Below are positions 47,035-56,186 of a stretch of 64,000 nucleotides of DNA, piece by piece. The stretch comes from Bacillus pseudomycoides (GTDB taxonomy: Bacteria > Bacillota > Bacilli > Bacillales > Bacillaceae_G). Within the stretch, counting starts at the first letter, position 1. The number at the start of each line of letters is the position of its first letter. The position numbers and the translations under genes are program-made. The DNA lies in the NCBI RefSeq assembly GCF_002582035.1, contig NZ_NUQE01000005.1, positions 62,001 through 126,000 on the forward strand. Reading direction: 5' to 3'. The notes beneath the pieces were generated by a model that was not told where the DNA came from, did no database searches, and saw only the letters and a program-made list of their open reading frames with translations.

Positions 47035-48010
47035 TATGAATATCTTGTTTACTAGTTCTGGTAGGAGAGTAGCTTTAATTAAAAAATTTAAAGAAGCTTT
47101 TGAGCAAGAAAAAATGAATGGGAACATTATTACTGCAGATTTAAAAGAAACTGCCCCGACTGTTTATTTTAGTGATAAGCATTTTATTGTTCCAAGAGTA
47201 ACGGAAGAAAATTATGTAGAAGAGCTATTACAAATATGTCAAAAAGAAAATATTAGCCTAATCATTCCATTAATTGATACTGAATTGATCCTTTTAGCCG
47301 AAAATAAGCCGATTTTTGAAGAAATTGGTGTAAAAGTATTAGTTTCCAGTAAAGAACTAAATGAGATAGCCAATAACAAAGTAAATACTTATAACTTCTT
47401 TATTTCTCATAATATTCTTACTCCTAAAGTATATAGTGATGAAGAAATTCACAGAAAAAAATATCAATTCCCAGTATTAATTAAGCCTCGTGATGGAAGC
47501 TCTAGTAAAGGTGTTACAAAAATTAAGAATGAAAAGGAATTGAATTTTTTCAAGGACTATATACCTAACGCGATGATACAAGAGTATGTTTCAGGAGAAG
47601 AATATACAGTAGATGTAATGGTGGATTTTGATGGTAATATTAAGACCATTGTTCCTAGATTACGTATAGAAACACGAGCGGGTGAGGTAAGTAAGGGTGT
47701 TACTAAGAAAGATCATAAAATTATCAAAGCTGTGGAAAATGTAGTTAAAAATTTGCCCGCGCCTGTTGGCTGTATTACTTTGCAATGTTTTAAAAAGGCA
47801 GATGGAGAAATTACGTTTATTGAAATAAATCCCCGTTTTGGAGGAGGAATTCCATTATCAATAGAAGCAGGAGCAAATTTTCCTTTATGGACAATTAAAA
47901 TGTGTCAGGGGGAAGTTTTTGCAGAAAAAGATTTCAGTTGGAAAGAAAACTTAATGATGCTTAGATATGATGAAGCAGTCTTTACTGAGAGTATTCAATA
48001 TGGTAATTAA
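47021..48010 (+). CDS. ATP-grasp ligase
   Basis: 329 aa. ATP-grasp fold: FPVLIKPRDGSSSKGV (ATP-binding Lys and loop), IQEYVSGEEYTVDVM, and FIEINPRFGGGIPLS with the metal-binding Glu/Asn. The N-terminal pre-ATP-grasp domain starts ILFTSSGRRVALI. It joins a carboxylate to an amine or thiol; an amino-sugar substrate is suggested by its neighbours (EpsL- and EpsN-type genes). Confidence 0.85.
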   Translation: MMKNNMNILFTSSGRRVALIKKFKEAFEQEKMNGNIITADLKETAPTVYFSDKHFIVPRVTEENYVEELLQICQKENISLIIPLIDTELILLAENKPIFEEIGVKVLVSSKELNEIANNKVNTYNFFISHNILTPKVYSDEEIHRKKYQFPVLIKPRDGSSSKGVTKIKNEKELNFFKDYIPNAMIQEYVSGEEYTVDVMVDFDGNIKTIVPRLRIETRAGEVSKGVTKKDHKIIKAVENVVKNLPAPVGCITLQCFKKADGEITFIEINPRFGGGIPLSIEAGANFPLWTIKMCQGEVFAEKDFSWKENLMMLRYDEAVFTESIQYGN

Positions 48011-48695
48011 GGCGATTGTTTTTGATATGGATGATACTTTATACAAAGAAAAGGATTATGTCATAAGTGGTTTTAAAGCGGTTGATAATTGGTTTAGAGA
48101 AAAATATAAGAAAACTGGATTTTATAATACTGCAATTCAATTATTTGATTCAGGAGAAAAAAAGTTTGTTTTTAATAAAACGCTTGAGAAATTAAATATT
48201 AATTATGATGAAAAATTGATTAGTAATATGTTAGAACAATATAGATTTCATGAACCTGATATCAAATTATTAGAAGAAGCGCAGTGGGTACTGAACAGTT
48301 TAGTTAATACCGTTAAGGTTGGACTTATTTCAGATGGATATTTAGCTACCCAAGAAAAAAAGATCAATGCATTAAAGTTAAAAGAAAAGTTTCATTCCGT
48401 AATTCTTACTGATAGGTTTGGAAGAGAACATTGGAAACCGAGCCAAGTTCCTTATGAACAAATAAGCAGGGAACTTCAAGTTCCTCATCATCAGTGTGTG
48501 TACATAGGAGATAATTTAAATAAAGATTTTATAACTGCTAAGAAATTGAAGTGGACAACAGTCCATATTGATAGGGAAGATGGTGTCTACTATAACCTTG
48601 TAGTTGAACAAGATTATAAAGCCCATTATACAATTGATAACTTAAGAAAACTTTCAAATATACCTGTATTAAAGCATATGTTTTTAGATACGTAA
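48000..48695 (+). CDS. HAD-superfamily hydrolase
   Basis: 231 aa from ATG 48000, overlapping the ATP-grasp gene by 11 bases. Motif I FDMDDTLY, motif II LISDGY, and motif III/IV HWKPSQVPYEQI with YIGDNLNKDF. Likely a sugar-phosphate or related phosphatase that works with the ATP-grasp protein. Confidence 0.87.
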   Translation: MVIKAIVFDMDDTLYKEKDYVISGFKAVDNWFREKYKKTGFYNTAIQLFDSGEKKFVFNKTLEKLNINYDEKLISNMLEQYRFHEPDIKLLEEAQWVLNSLVNTVKVGLISDGYLATQEKKINALKLKEKFHSVILTDRFGREHWKPSQVPYEQISRELQVPHHQCVYIGDNLNKDFITAKKLKWTTVHIDREDGVYYNLVVEQDYKAHYTIDNLRKLSNIPVLKHMFLDT

Positions 48696-48726
48696 AATCA
48701 AAGTATGTATAAAAGGTTGTGATTAC

Positions 48727-49878
48727 ATGCAAACGGTTAAAAATAAAAAACGAATTTATCTCTCTTCTCCGCACATGAGCGGTAATGAACAAAAATATAT
48801 TCAAGATGCATTTGATACAAATTGGATTGCTCCTCTTGGGCCAAATGTAGATGCTTTTGAAAAGGAACTTGCATCTTTTGTTGGAGCCAAGGATGCTGCA
48901 GCGATTAGTTCAGGCACTGCTGCTATTCATTTGGCACTGCGGTTATTAGATGTTCAAAAAGGGGATAAAGTATTTTGCTCAAGTCTTACTTTTGTAGCAA
49001 GTGCAAATCCAATTGTTTATTTGGGAGCTGAACCAATATTTATTGATTCAGAGCCCGAAACATGGAACATGTCACCTCAAGCATTGGAACGTGCGTTACG
49101 TGATGCGAATAAAGAAGGGAAATTACCAAAAGCCATTATTGTTGTTAACTTATATGGGCAGAGCGCGAAAATGGATGAAATCCTTTCGTTATGCAATGAA
49201 TATGATGTTCCTGTAATTGAGGATGCAGCAGAATCTCTTGGTTCTACATATAAAGGAAAAGCAAGTGGGACATTTGGAAAATTTGGCGTTTATTCATTTA
49301 ATGGCAACAAGATTATTACAACTTCTGGTGGAGGAATGCTTGTTTCTGATGATGTTGGAGCATTACAGAAAGCACGGTTTTTAGCAACTCAAGCCAGGGA
49401 TTTAGCACCTCACTATCAGCATAGCGAGGTGGGTTATAATTATCGAATGAGTAATATATTAGCCGGTGTTGGAAGAGCTCAATTAGAGGTGTTAGAAGAT
49501 AGAGTGAGAGCTAGAAGATTCATATTTGAACGGTATTACCAAGAACTATCCAGCGTACCTGGATTTTACTTTATGCCTGAACTAGAAAACACTTGCTCGA
49601 ATCGTTGGCTTACAACTTTAACGATTAATGAAAAAGAAGCAGGTATATCCATAGAATCACTATTGGAATCCTTGGCTGAAGAAAATATTGAAGCTCGTCC
49701 TGTTTGGAAGCCGCTTCATATGCAGCCGCTTTTTGAAGGGATGAAATATTATCCTCATAGCGAAAATAATCATGTAGCTGAACAATTATTTAAAATGGGT
49801 GTTTGTCTTCCTTCTAGTTCCAATATGACAGAGGGGGATCAACGAAGGGTCATTCAATGTATCAAAAATGCCTTATAA
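48727..49878 (+). CDS. epsN: EpsN-type sugar aminotransferase (DegT/DnrJ/EryC1)
   Basis: 383 aa. PLP enzyme with SGTAAIHLALRLL, the IEDAAESLGSTYKGK segment, and the Schiff-base Lys in YSFNGNKIITTSGGG. It transaminates the 4-keto sugar made by the epsC product. No EpsM-type acetyltransferase is beside it, unlike in B. subtilis. Last gene of the polysaccharide operon. Confidence 0.92.
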   Translation: MQTVKNKKRIYLSSPHMSGNEQKYIQDAFDTNWIAPLGPNVDAFEKELASFVGAKDAAAISSGTAAIHLALRLLDVQKGDKVFCSSLTFVASANPIVYLGAEPIFIDSEPETWNMSPQALERALRDANKEGKLPKAIIVVNLYGQSAKMDEILSLCNEYDVPVIEDAAESLGSTYKGKASGTFGKFGVYSFNGNKIITTSGGGMLVSDDVGALQKARFLATQARDLAPHYQHSEVGYNYRMSNILAGVGRAQLEVLEDRVRARRFIFERYYQELSSVPGFYFMPELENTCSNRWLTTLTINEKEAGISIESLLESLAEENIEARPVWKPLHMQPLFEGMKYYPHSENNHVAEQLFKMGVCLPSSSNMTEGDQRRVIQCIKNAL

Positions 49879-49883
49879 AATAA

Positions 49884-49926
49884 AGCACCTTCTGAATGGT
49901 ATATATAAATTCGGGAGGTGTTTTTA
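49884..49926 (+). terminator. intrinsic terminator of the eps operon
   Basis: CACCTTCTGAAT and ATTCGGGAGGTG pair with few mismatches, then TTTTTA. It closes the polysaccharide genes. Confidence 0.7.
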
Positions 49927-50418
49927 TATGAAATATTATGTTTGAAATGGGATTAAACACGAATAAAAGTAGTTGGATGTATATTTTTCTCGTGATGTTT
50001 TCTTCTTTTATTAAACTTTTCCTTCAATTGAATATCGAGGCAATCTCTATAAAGAATATAATTATAAGTATACATAATCTTATGGTAATTACTCTTTGCC
50101 TTTTTATATGCAAGTGTTAAAAGTGAAAACATAGTGCGGAACCCCCTTGATAAACTTTATGAGCGCAAAGAAGTATATATTCAATGATGTGTAACTCATT
50201 AGCTGTTTTGCGTTGCTATTTCTTAATAATTTTATTTATGATGATTGTACCTTTCTTTATAGAATCGTATTTTTATATTGAATTTCTTGTTATAAAAATA
50301 CTTTATGAACATCAACCTTTAATATATTAACAGTTTTTAGAAGAATGGTAAATCATAGTTTCCCTTATAGAAAATTGTATGATATGAAAAAATGGGGCTA
50401 AGGAGGGGGGATAAACGA
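49927..50418. other. gap before the SinR-like gene
   Basis: No convincing gene. A 60-aa hydrophobic frame (49938-50120) has no ribosome binding site. The region is very AT-rich. A weak SinR-like half pattern (GTTTCCCTTATAGAA, near 50360) lies before the regulator gene but is too degenerate to call. Confidence 0.3.
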
Positions 50419-50763
50419 ATGATTGGGAAAAATATTTATCGATTTCGAAAAAATAGGGGGCTTACTTTATCTGAACTAGCAGAAAGGGCGGGCATTTCTA
50501 AATCTTATTTAAGTAATATTGAAAGAAATATAAACCAAAACCCGTCTATCCAAGTAATGGAAAAGATAGCATTGGTTTTGGAGGCAGATCTCAATACATT
50601 AATCGAAACGAAAAAAAATGTAGAAAAAAAGCAGCAGATTGAAAGAGAGTGGATTGATTTTGTTTATGAATTAAAAAAAGCAGGGATTGATAAAGAGGAG
50701 ATTCGGGAGTATAAAATATTAATTGATTTCATTAAATGGCAGAATTCAGGAGTAAACAAGTAA
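50419..50763 (+). CDS. SinR paralogue (XRE-family repressor)
   Basis: 114 aa from ATG 50419 (AAGGAGGGGGG upstream), close to the 111 aa of SinR. The N-terminal HTH follows SinR closely: RFRKNRGLTLSELAERAGISKSYLSNIERNINQNPSIQ. The C-terminal part REWIDFVYELKKAGIDKEEIREY matches the SinR/SinI dimerisation hook. SinR represses matrix genes by binding GTTCTYT half-sites; such palindromes occur repeatedly in this island. No SinI-like antirepressor gene is next to it. Confidence 0.88.
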   Translation: MIGKNIYRFRKNRGLTLSELAERAGISKSYLSNIERNINQNPSIQVMEKIALVLEADLNTLIETKKNVEKKQQIEREWIDFVYELKKAGIDKEEIREYKILIDFIKWQNSGVNK

Positions 50764-51180
50764 GGGGATTGCTCATTCTATTGATAGTTTCGTTATTATT
50801 ACGTCTTTTATATTATGTAGTGTGCTGCAAAACTTATCTCTGTACAGAATTTGCACATAAAAAGACGATCTCTTTTTATGATAACCTGAATTTCTCATCT
50901 ACCTAAACGTGTCTTGCAAAATTTGTTTCATTATGTTGGCAGTTGCACTCCGCTCATTTTTTTACTTCTATCTTTTCAGATTGAATATGGTAACCTTTAT
51001 TTCATGTAAAACTGTAAGCGCTTTTTTCTGTCTTTAATTTTACCAGTAATACCCCACCTTAAAGTTTGGAGGAAAATAAGGAAATTAGGTGGGGAATAAA
51101 CTGCTGGCATGTACTTGATTTGACTGGCTTTTATCAAGGAAGGGTGAAGGCCTGCTTTCCACTATTATAAAATAGGAATC
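50764..51180. other. gap between converging units
   Basis: No gene seen. It holds an inverted repeat CCCCACCT (51052-51059) / AGGTGGGG (51087-51094) with a 27-base spacer. The SinR-like gene and the minus-strand nucleotidyltransferase gene converge here. Confidence 0.45.
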
Positions 51181-52320
51181 TTATTGCTTCTCAATTCTCT
51201 GACGACGTAATATAGTGTTTAAAAAGTTATACCCCCTCTTTTTATACAATCTTACATATTCAAAGAAAAGTCTCCTCTCCGTGTTATTTGATCCCAATTC
51301 GAAAGAGAGCTCTATTTTAGAAGGGAGTATCCAGTTGTATATGGCTATCAGACAATGTTTGATTGTATCAAAATCTAAAAAGTTGAAGTAAGCGAAATTT
51401 ATGTATTGCTTAAATGATTTAAAATCTCTGTCTCTGATTGCTTTGTACTCCCACCATAAGTTATCTTTTCTATTGAGAGAAAGATGTTTTACATTTTCTA
51501 ATTGTGGAAACAAATTATAGACAATCGCTAAAGTTCTAAGGACTCTTTTTAAAGTTTTGTGAGAAGCTGCTTCTTTAAATAAAATAGCATAATCAAGTTT
51601 GTCATGTAGCACATATATCATTTGAATTATATCTATAAAATATTTTAAAGAATTCAAATTATGCTTCCAACCGTGAAGGCAAATCATATAAAAGGTATGA
51701 TAATCAGATAGTTCTTTTATATGGTTATATCGTTTTAAAGATTTTGCTTGATTCCAAAATTCTTCTATTTGAAGATGGGATGTGTTTTCTTTTAATAGAT
51801 CCCAATGTATCTCGACCGTTAGCGGAATTGTTGATCCAGGCAATACCTTACTAAAACTACAATGGAAATGAGAAGGGATATATTCTTCTTCAACTGTAAA
51901 TCCTAGTGATTTTATGCAATCAATCGCTGTATTTAAATCGTGTGCTTTGATTAACAAATCAATATCTGATGTTGACCTAGCGCCTATGTGACCAAAATAT
52001 TTTTCAGCAAAGACTACACCTTTAAGTGGAATAACATCAACTTCAATATCCTCAAATTTGTTTAGAATTTGTTCTGTTTGGTTTTTAATGAATAAATTTA
52101 GGTATAATGTTTCGTTGTATTTTTGAGTCAACTGTTCTTGAAAAAAAAGGGGTGTTTGATTAAGTATCCCTTGTTGTTTTAATAAATAATAAATTTGGGA
52201 GTGAATTTCAAAAAACTCAATATCCTCCATCGCTTGTTTATAAAATTCTTTGTCAGTTGGTACAGGAATTTGTGAATCATATAATGCTTGTATCAAATGA
52301 ACAATCAAGGATTTCAGCAC
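51181..52320 (-). CDS. nucleotidyltransferase-family protein (lasso-cluster type), copy 1
   Basis: About 379 aa. The motif STSDIDLLIKAHDL is the metal-binding DxD of the PF14907-type nucleotidyltransferases often found in RiPP and lasso clusters; EIHWDLL is a second shared stretch. Similar to the protein at 60868-62055 (TSCDLDILIPI, EIHWRLN). GTG 52320 is nearly on top of its site, so TTG 52308 may be the start. Role not established; in RiPP loci it may modify the peptide or its carrier. Confidence 0.78.
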   Translation of the reverse strand: MLKSLIVHLIQALYDSQIPVPTDKEFYKQAMEDIEFFEIHSQIYYLLKQQGILNQTPLFFQEQLTQKYNETLYLNLFIKNQTEQILNKFEDIEVDVIPLKGVVFAEKYFGHIGARSTSDIDLLIKAHDLNTAIDCIKSLGFTVEEEYIPSHFHCSFSKVLPGSTIPLTVEIHWDLLKENTSHLQIEEFWNQAKSLKRYNHIKELSDYHTFYMICLHGWKHNLNSLKYFIDIIQMIYVLHDKLDYAILFKEAASHKTLKRVLRTLAIVYNLFPQLENVKHLSLNRKDNLWWEYKAIRDRDFKSFKQYINFAYFNFLDFDTIKHCLIAIYNWILPSKIELSFELGSNNTERRLFFEYVRLYKKRGYNFLNTILRRQRIEKQ

Positions 52321-52345
52321 CTTTCTGCATTAGATCAATTTCAAT

Positions 52346-54172
52346 TTAAGCATTTAAAGTTATCGTATTGTTTTCTTTTGATTGTTGAGAAACTTGCATA
52401 TGATATAAGTCACGATACAATCCATCTTTGGCTACGAGCCCCTCATGGCATCCTGTTTGCACAATTTTCCCCTCATCCATTACGATAATGCAATCTGCAT
52501 TCTGAATTGTTGATAATCGGTGTGCGATGACAAGCGTAGTGCGATCCATCATTAATTGATCTAAAGCTGTTTGTACTTGTTGTTCAGTTTGGCTGTCTAG
52601 TGCGGATGTCGCCTCATCTAACAAGAGAATAGGTGCATCTTTTAATATGGCCCTTGCTATGGCAATTCGCTGTTTTTGTCCCCCGGACAGTTTTATTCCT
52701 CTTTCGCCAATTTCTGTGTCATATCCATTCGGCAGAGACATAATAAACTCATTGATGTTAGCAGCCTTTGCAGAATCAATCATTTCCTCCTCAGTAATAG
52801 TAATACCTGGACGTGCTAATAGAAGGTTTTCCCTTATTGTTCCTCCGAAAAGGAAGGTTTCCTGAGGAACATGGGCAATTGAACTTCTTAGTTCAGAAGG
52901 AGAGAGGTTTTCAATTGGCATATCATCAATCAAAATGCAGCCAGATTGCGGTTTATAAAAACCTTGCAGTAAATTAAATAGAGTTGTTTTCCCTGCACCG
53001 CTTAAACCGACAATTACAGTTACTTTTCCTGCTGGAATTTGTAAATTAAAATGATTCAATATTTTTTGTTGTCCATCGTAGCTAAACGCAATGTCTTGGA
53101 ACTGAATTGACTTTACTACCGGTTTAGCTGGGGAATAGGTTGCTACATTCGTAGATTCAGTTGGCAATTCTAAAATCTTTAGGAGCCTTTCTACAGCTGT
53201 AATTGATCTTTGAAAGCCTGCCCATTGACTTGCTAGTCCTGTTAACGGATATACTAAATGATTAACTAGATTGATAAAGGTTAATAACGAGCCAACTGAC
53301 ATGACTCCATCTGAAACAAAATATGCGCCTAAAGAGAGACTGATAAGAAATGTGAAGGAGCTTACAGCTTGTCCTCCTGCATAAAACCATCCACCTAGTT
53401 TTGTGTTATTTAATTCTAGAGAATATAGTTGTTGATTTTGCTTGGTGAATTTTTTATATAGCAATTTTTCCATTGTAAACGAACGAATCACAGAGAAGCC
53501 AAGAAAAGTTTCGTTAAGTAGGTTATTCATAGTACCTAGTAGGGTATGTATGAGTCGACTGTTTCGCCGAAGTAGTAGACCGAAAACGACACCTGATAGT
53601 GCTGCGAGAGGCGCAACTAATACACTTAATGAAGCTAATTTCCAATTGATATAAACTAAATAAATAAAAACAGTAATATAAATAAGAGGAAGTCTAATCA
53701 AGTTAATAAGACTTCTTCCTATAACTCCATTAATGTTATGAATATCATTAGTAAAGTGAGATAATAATTCTCCTGAACGGAGATTAGAAACATCCTTAGC
53801 AGGGAGCAGTAATATATGTTTAAATAACTGTTTTTTTAAATCTCTTTTCACACCGTTTGTTGCGACAGATTCGAAGTAAGTATCAAAAAAACCTGATGTA
53901 ATACTCAGGAATGTTAGGATACATGCTAGCGGAACTAGTAATTTTATACGCTGAAAGTCGCTTCGTACAGCCGCGTCTAAAATATTTCCGAAGAGCCAAG
54001 CGAACGCTAAAGTAAGGAAGATATCAATAAATAATAAGAAAAGGAGAAATATGTACGCCTTGCGATGTCTCATAACATAAGGTTTTAATAAGGAAACAGT
54101 TTTTTTCATGTCTCCCATTGTAAAGTACGGTTTAATTGTACTTAGTATTTTTTGTTTTTTATGTACAATCAT
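52346..54172 (-). CDS. ABC transporter (fused permease-ATPase), copy 1
   Basis: 608 aa. Six membrane helices in the first 310 residues and an ATPase domain with Walker A GLSGAGKTT, signature LSGGQKQR and Walker B ILLLDEATSALD. No N-terminal C39 peptidase domain, so the leader must be cut by another enzyme. AGGAG before ATG. Transcribed with the precursor candidate at 54335; probable exporter of that peptide. Confidence 0.9.
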   Translation of the reverse strand: MIVHKKQKILSTIKPYFTMGDMKKTVSLLKPYVMRHRKAYIFLLFLLFIDIFLTLAFAWLFGNILDAAVRSDFQRIKLLVPLACILTFLSITSGFFDTYFESVATNGVKRDLKKQLFKHILLLPAKDVSNLRSGELLSHFTNDIHNINGVIGRSLINLIRLPLIYITVFIYLVYINWKLASLSVLVAPLAALSGVVFGLLLRRNSRLIHTLLGTMNNLLNETFLGFSVIRSFTMEKLLYKKFTKQNQQLYSLELNNTKLGGWFYAGGQAVSSFTFLISLSLGAYFVSDGVMSVGSLLTFINLVNHLVYPLTGLASQWAGFQRSITAVERLLKILELPTESTNVATYSPAKPVVKSIQFQDIAFSYDGQQKILNHFNLQIPAGKVTVIVGLSGAGKTTLFNLLQGFYKPQSGCILIDDMPIENLSPSELRSSIAHVPQETFLFGGTIRENLLLARPGITITEEEMIDSAKAANINEFIMSLPNGYDTEIGERGIKLSGGQKQRIAIARAILKDAPILLLDEATSALDSQTEQQVQTALDQLMMDRTTLVIAHRLSTIQNADCIIVMDEGKIVQTGCHEGLVAKDGLYRDLYHMQVSQQSKENNTITLNA

Positions 54173-54224
54173 ATGAACTCCTAATTTCTATTATAGATAT
54201 AAAAAATGTAAAGATGATAATGAA

Positions 54225-54255
54225 TACGTTAGTATACTTATTCTATACTAACGTA
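54225..54255. repeat. 12-bp perfect inverted repeat between precursor and exporter genes
   Basis: TACGTTAGTATA and TATACTAACGTA with a 7-base loop. There is no strong T-run on the minus strand, so it is likely an attenuator or RNA stabilising hairpin that separates a highly expressed precursor from its exporter. Confidence 0.6.
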
Positions 54256-54264
54256 CAGTAAGAA

Positions 54265-54292
54265 TCTCACTTCAAGATTCTGAGAAGTGAGA
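54265..54292. repeat. second hairpin downstream of the precursor gene
   Basis: TCTCACTTC and GAAGTGAGA with a 10-base loop. Together with the hairpin at 54225 it forms a tandem structure in the precursor-exporter gap. The core CAAGATTCTGAGAA resembles sequences at 21765 and 54656. Confidence 0.5.
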
Positions 54293-54334
54293 GAAAAAGA
54301 AAATTTTCGCAGTTTGGAAGTTTTTCTTTATTAT

Positions 54335-54532
54335 TTAGCTACCGTGACCTTTACCAGGAGGACAAATATGTCCAGGAGGTTTGTGGTTTGGCCCTCCATT
54401 TCCATTCCCTGGATGATCCTTGTTACCTTGTCCACAGTTCCAGCTTTGGGCAGTTTCAAAGCGAATAGGTTGACTGCTTAATACCATAGGACGAGTATAG
54501 GATTTTTGTCTATTTTGATTCTTTGTCTTCAT
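54335..54532 (-). CDS. candidate RiPP precursor peptide, Gly/Pro/His-rich, two Cys
   Basis: 65 aa from the ATG whose first base is 54532 (GGGAGG 7 bases upstream on the minus strand; the in-frame GTG at 54547 is inside the site). The leader contains SYTRPMVLSS, a Y-x-x-P motif like those bound by lasso RRE proteins. The C-terminal part, from about residue 28, is Gly/Asn/Pro/His-rich with C33 and C57 and ends KGHGS. It has no Ala/Gly-1 plus Asp/Glu-8/9 pair, so it is not a normal lasso core. Neighbours are an exporter, a peptide kinase, a PqqD-like RRE and a signal peptidase-like protein. The final Ser suggests a kinase target, as in paeninodin. Confidence 0.7.
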   Translation of the reverse strand: MKTKNQNRQKSYTRPMVLSSQPIRFETAQSWNCGQGNKDHPGNGNGGPNHKPPGHICPPGKGHGS

Positions 54533-54567
54533 CGTTTTACCTCCCACTATAAAATGTAGTGCTTATC

Positions 54568-54600
54568 GTTCATTATAAAGAACAAGAGAACTGAAGTAAA
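54568..54600 (-). promoter_or_regulatory. precursor promoter overlapped by SinR-type operator
   Basis: On the minus strand TTTACT (54600-54595), 17-base spacer, TATAAT (54577-54572). The -10 box lies inside GTTCATTATAAAGAAC (54568-54583), a near-perfect SinR-type palindrome. Repressor binding would exclude RNA polymerase. This is the clearest promoter of the RiPP locus. Confidence 0.75.
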
Positions 54601-54743
54601 GATACATAAAATTATATTTTTCGAATTTTTATTATATTGATAAAAATCATCTCCCATCTCAAGATTGTCAGAAACTTAAGGGGATATATAGGAAATAAAT
54701 ACTGTTAGAATATACTAATTTGTCATATTTTCCATAAATGAGG

Positions 54744-54884
54744 ATGAAGAACCATCCATTGATAGAAGTCTCACTTTATACTTGTATTTCATTACTGCAA
54801 AATAGAGAATTTATTCGTGGTGCTAGATTAAAAAAAGAAATGAAGGGACTAAAAAAGGGTACAAACCATATGGGGATTTTGTGA
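54744..54884 (+). other. possible gene remnant or repeat in the divergent gap
   Basis: A 46-codon frame (MKNHPLIEVS..., ending KKGTNHMGIL) starts in GGATGAAGAA and shares patches with 21848 onward, such as GGATGAAGAA and CACTTTATA. It has no good ribosome binding site. I take it as a relic of a repeated sequence, not an active gene. The rest of 54601-55122 shows no gene. Confidence 0.3.
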
Positions 54885-54999
54885 GTTTCTAAGTTGAAAA
54901 GAGTAAGGGATAGCAAAGAATGTTTCAGTGGCTATATCTATTTTGAATCATATAAAAATATATTTACAAACAGAATATCAGTGTTTAAAATGAAAATAA

Positions 55000-55015
55000 A
55001 TTCATTATATAGAAC
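55000..55015. promoter_or_regulatory. weak SinR-type site before the first kinase gene
   Basis: ATTCATTATATAGAAC keeps one good half-site (AGAAC) and a TATATA core that could be a -10 box. It lies 107 bases before ATG 55123. Confidence 0.35.
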
Positions 55016-55122
55016 GAAAATGAGTGGATTGTTCATCTTAACGAATTGGATGTAAGACTTTATTAAAGGAATTAAAATTTTGTCACACATATAAACCAAT
55101 ATGAGATATAGGAGTTCATGCT

Positions 55123-55917
55123 ATGGAAAATATATTAGTTCAAATAGGAGAACATATTGTTTCAATTTCTTCTACATCTGAAAAGTTAATGAATTGGATT
55201 AAAACACATTTTCAAATCGTTGAAGGGAATCATGTTGCAAAAATTAAATCACTAAATTTATCTATTCGTATTGAGGACAATTATGGAGTTCCTTTTGTAG
55301 ATTATAATGTAGAAATCTGTTCTGATTCAGACAAGATTACGTACCGACGCGCTGATTATCTCATAGATGTTAACAGTACATATAATGAAGCAACGATTTC
55401 AGTTTATGATGAACTAGCTTTAAAACATGCTTTACATAATCTATATAGCGCTTTTATCGTCCATAATTGTTGGGGACTGTTAATTCATTCATCTTGTGTG
55501 GATCATCAAGGAAAAGCTTATCTATTTAGTGGTCAATCGGGAGCAGGTAAGTCGACAGTTGCTAAGTTATCAGCCCCTAGACCGCTTTTATCTGACGAAG
55601 CCACTATTGTGAAAATAGATGAGAGTGAAATTAAAGTGTTTGATTCTCCATTTCGAAGTGAATTAACGACATCTTATGTTCATCAATCTTGTCATCTTTC
55701 GTCAATTTATCTTCTAATTCAATCGTTGGATGTGAAAGCTTTACCAGTGAAAAAGTCAGACGCTATGTTAGGAATAATGGATAAAATTTTTTATTGGCAC
55801 CATGACTCTTTAGAAACAGCAAAACTATTGGATATGTGTAAACAATTAGTAGAAAAAATTCCAGTTTACAATATGTATTTTCAAAAAAATGATAGCTTTT
55901 GGGAGATGATATCATGA
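55123..55917 (+). CDS. HPr-kinase-like peptide kinase, copy 1
   Basis: 264 aa. P-loop G137-QSGAGKST and the following LLSDEATIV stretch are those of HprK-like kinases. In the paeninodin lasso pathway a homologue phosphorylates the precursor's C-terminal Ser. This copy is shorter than the one at 59125 and differs at the N-terminus. It starts the plus-strand unit facing away from the 54335 precursor and likely serves it. Overlaps the next gene by ATGA. Confidence 0.82.
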   Translation: MENILVQIGEHIVSISSTSEKLMNWIKTHFQIVEGNHVAKIKSLNLSIRIEDNYGVPFVDYNVEICSDSDKITYRRADYLIDVNSTYNEATISVYDELALKHALHNLYSAFIVHNCWGLLIHSSCVDHQGKAYLFSGQSGAGKSTVAKLSAPRPLLSDEATIVKIDESEIKVFDSPFRSELTTSYVHQSCHLSSIYLLIQSLDVKALPVKKSDAMLGIMDKIFYWHHDSLETAKLLDMCKQLVEKIPVYNMYFQKNDSFWEMIS

Positions 55918-56186
55918 ATCTAAAATACGAATGTACAAAAAACATAAATATTGTAGAAATTGATAATGAGTGGATTGTCATGGATACAGAAAATTTTACG
56001 GTAACAAAAGTAAATGCTATTGGTGCTTATATTCTAGAGGAGGTAAGAGGACAAAGAGGGCTTGAAGACATCATTTGTAATATTGCAGATAACTACGATG
56101 TTGATTTAAATACAGCAAGATCAGATGCATTGGTTTTTCTAGAAGAATTAAAAGGGATAGGCTTAATCCAGGATGAAAGAGCATAG
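55914..56186 (+). CDS. PqqD-like RRE protein (B1 type), copy 1
   Basis: 90 aa from ATG 55914. Sequence VIMDTENFTVTKVNAIGAYILEEV and the following helix match PqqD-fold RiPP recognition elements. It should bind the Y-x-x-P leader of a precursor and pass it to the modifying enzymes. Overlaps the following gene by 14 bases. Confidence 0.85.
   Translation: MNLKYECTKNINIVEIDNEWIVMDTENFTVTKVNAIGAYILEEVRGQRGLEDIICNIADNYDVDLNTARSDALVFLEELKGIGLIQDERA

Noticed and set aside
49938-50120. 60-aa hydrophobic open frame after the eps operon
   Set aside because: No ribosome binding site, AT-rich random-like composition and placement straight after a terminator; not called as a gene.
51009-51024. CTGTAAGCGCTTTTTT as a CcpA (cre) site
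   Set aside because: Two positions of the cre consensus fail and no promoter for a nearby gene is placed to use it.
54335-54532. Second lasso peptide precursor
   Set aside because: No Gly/Ala-1 with Asp/Glu at ring position 7-9 after a Thr(-2) leader end; kept as a different RiPP candidate.
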